NCBI GenBank assembly: GCA_903632075.3
Contig: CAHIKZ030005404.1
Span: 1,837,001 to 1,901,000 of the forward strand
Origin: Acanthosepion pharaonis
Taxonomy: Eukaryota; Mollusca; Cephalopoda; Sepiida; Sepiidae
Length of the DNA stretch: 64,000 nt
Reading direction: 5' to 3'
Shown here: one piece after another, positions 63,460-64,000 of the stretch
How the letters are laid out: every line of letters begins with the position of its first letter
Position numbering within the stretch: the stretch's first letter is position 1
Program-made: the position numbers and the translations under genes
The notes under the pieces: generated by a model
The model's input: the letters and a program-made list of their open reading frames with translations, nothing else
Database searches by the model: none
What the model was told of the DNA's origin: nothing

Positions 63460-64000
63460 ATAAAGACAAAAGGGATCTTTGACACTACAATGGGTAGCTT
63501 TGATGGTGCATAGACCAGTGAACTCATAGGTATATATTTACTATACAAACTAAGTAAAATAATAGATAGGAATGATACAGGACTCTACAGGGATGATGGT
63601 CTCATAATCTTAAGAAACGAAACAAACAAAACTAGAAAAGCAATAAAGATTTTCAAAAATATGAGATTTGACAGACATAAAAACTAACCTCAACAAAGTA
63701 GATTTCTAGACCTCACCTTCAACCTAAAAAAAATTACATATAAACCATACAGAAAACTAATGATAAACTTTGTAGATATGCACATCTTCCAATCACCCGC
63801 CATCTATAATCAAGTAGATACCAAAATCAATTAACAGCAGTCTTTCCGACAAGTCTTCCAATGAAATCATATTTAACGAAGCTAAGAAAGACTACAAAAC
63901 AGTCCTAAAAGATCGTGGATTCCCAACAACATTCACATACACACTACAGAAGACAAAAAAAGCTAACAGGAAGAGAAACATGATATGGTTCAACCCACTG
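63460..64000 (+). pseudogene. Penelope-like reverse transcriptase, catalytic core and beyond
   Basis: The plus strand reads TKGIFDTTMGSFDGA, a stop, TSELIGIYLLYKLSKIIDRN, DTGLYRDDGLIILRNETNKT (Y-R-D-D at 63586-63597 with both catalytic Asp), then after stops and shifts YKPYRKLMINFVDMHIFQ-type text and IWFNP at the window edge. It continues past the window. The sequence is moderately degraded (at least two stops) but the active-site box is intact. Confidence 0.8.

Overview
The window looks like non-coding, repeat-saturated DNA from a large AT-rich animal genome, most probably a cephalopod mollusc (octopus or squid). That assignment is an inference from style: tRNA-headed SINEs, long AT/GT microsatellites, several families of decayed non-LTR and Penelope-like retroelements, Tc1/mariner relics, and very long spacing between exon-like segments. 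There are no bacterial-type genes, operons, CRISPR arrays or functional rRNA/tRNA genes. Almost every open reading frame is a broken retroelement or transposase, or an accident inside a microsatellite.

Layout. 0-10 kb: a full-length SINE with a 5S rRNA-like plus tRNA-like head (interrupted by a younger insertion), an internally deleted mariner-type transposon, AT microsatellites, an RTE-like LINE tail, a SINE whose tail resembles a Penelope-like element (PLE), a tandem segmental duplication hit by another SINE, and a second 5S/tRNA SINE. 10-22 kb: the only credible host-gene signal, three minus-strand segments (21574-21454, 12346-12246, 11198-11103) with mutually compatible splice phases, plus hAT, Tigger and MITE relics and a roughly 540 bp tandem array. 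22-33 kb: AT-rich spacer, CR1/Jockey-like and RTE-like LINE tails, a PLE GIY-YIG fragment, and a second RTE-like RT relic. 34-43 kb: a dense nest of mobile elements (RTE split by the third 5S/tRNA SINE, PLE tails, two Tc1/mariner relics head to tail, a second PLE type, a Leu/Ser-type tRNA SINE, and a CR1 copy split by RTE and PLE fragments). 43-52 kb: AT-rich spacer, two adjacent long palindromes bounded by AT microsatellites, an 86-87 bp tandem repeat, and an unexplained GC-balanced island with a TATA motif near 51.2 kb. 52.3-56.6 kb: one complete but dead Ty3/gypsy-type LTR retrotransposon (minus strand, LTRs TG...CA, 5 bp target duplication), much richer in GC than its surroundings. 57-64 kb: LINE tails, a long fold-back around an AT microsatellite pair, RTE and CR1 tails, and a PLE reverse transcriptase whose two parts point in opposite directions.

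The region reads as a graveyard in which retroelements landed on each other; several nested insertions with target-site duplications give a relative order of events. Strongest candidates for something undescribed: the three-copy 5S/tRNA SINE family, the tRNA-headed SINE sharing its 3' tail with a Penelope-like element, the paired AT-bounded palindromes, and the GC-balanced island at 51.06-51.42 kb. All family assignments come from reading motifs by eye; no database search was run.
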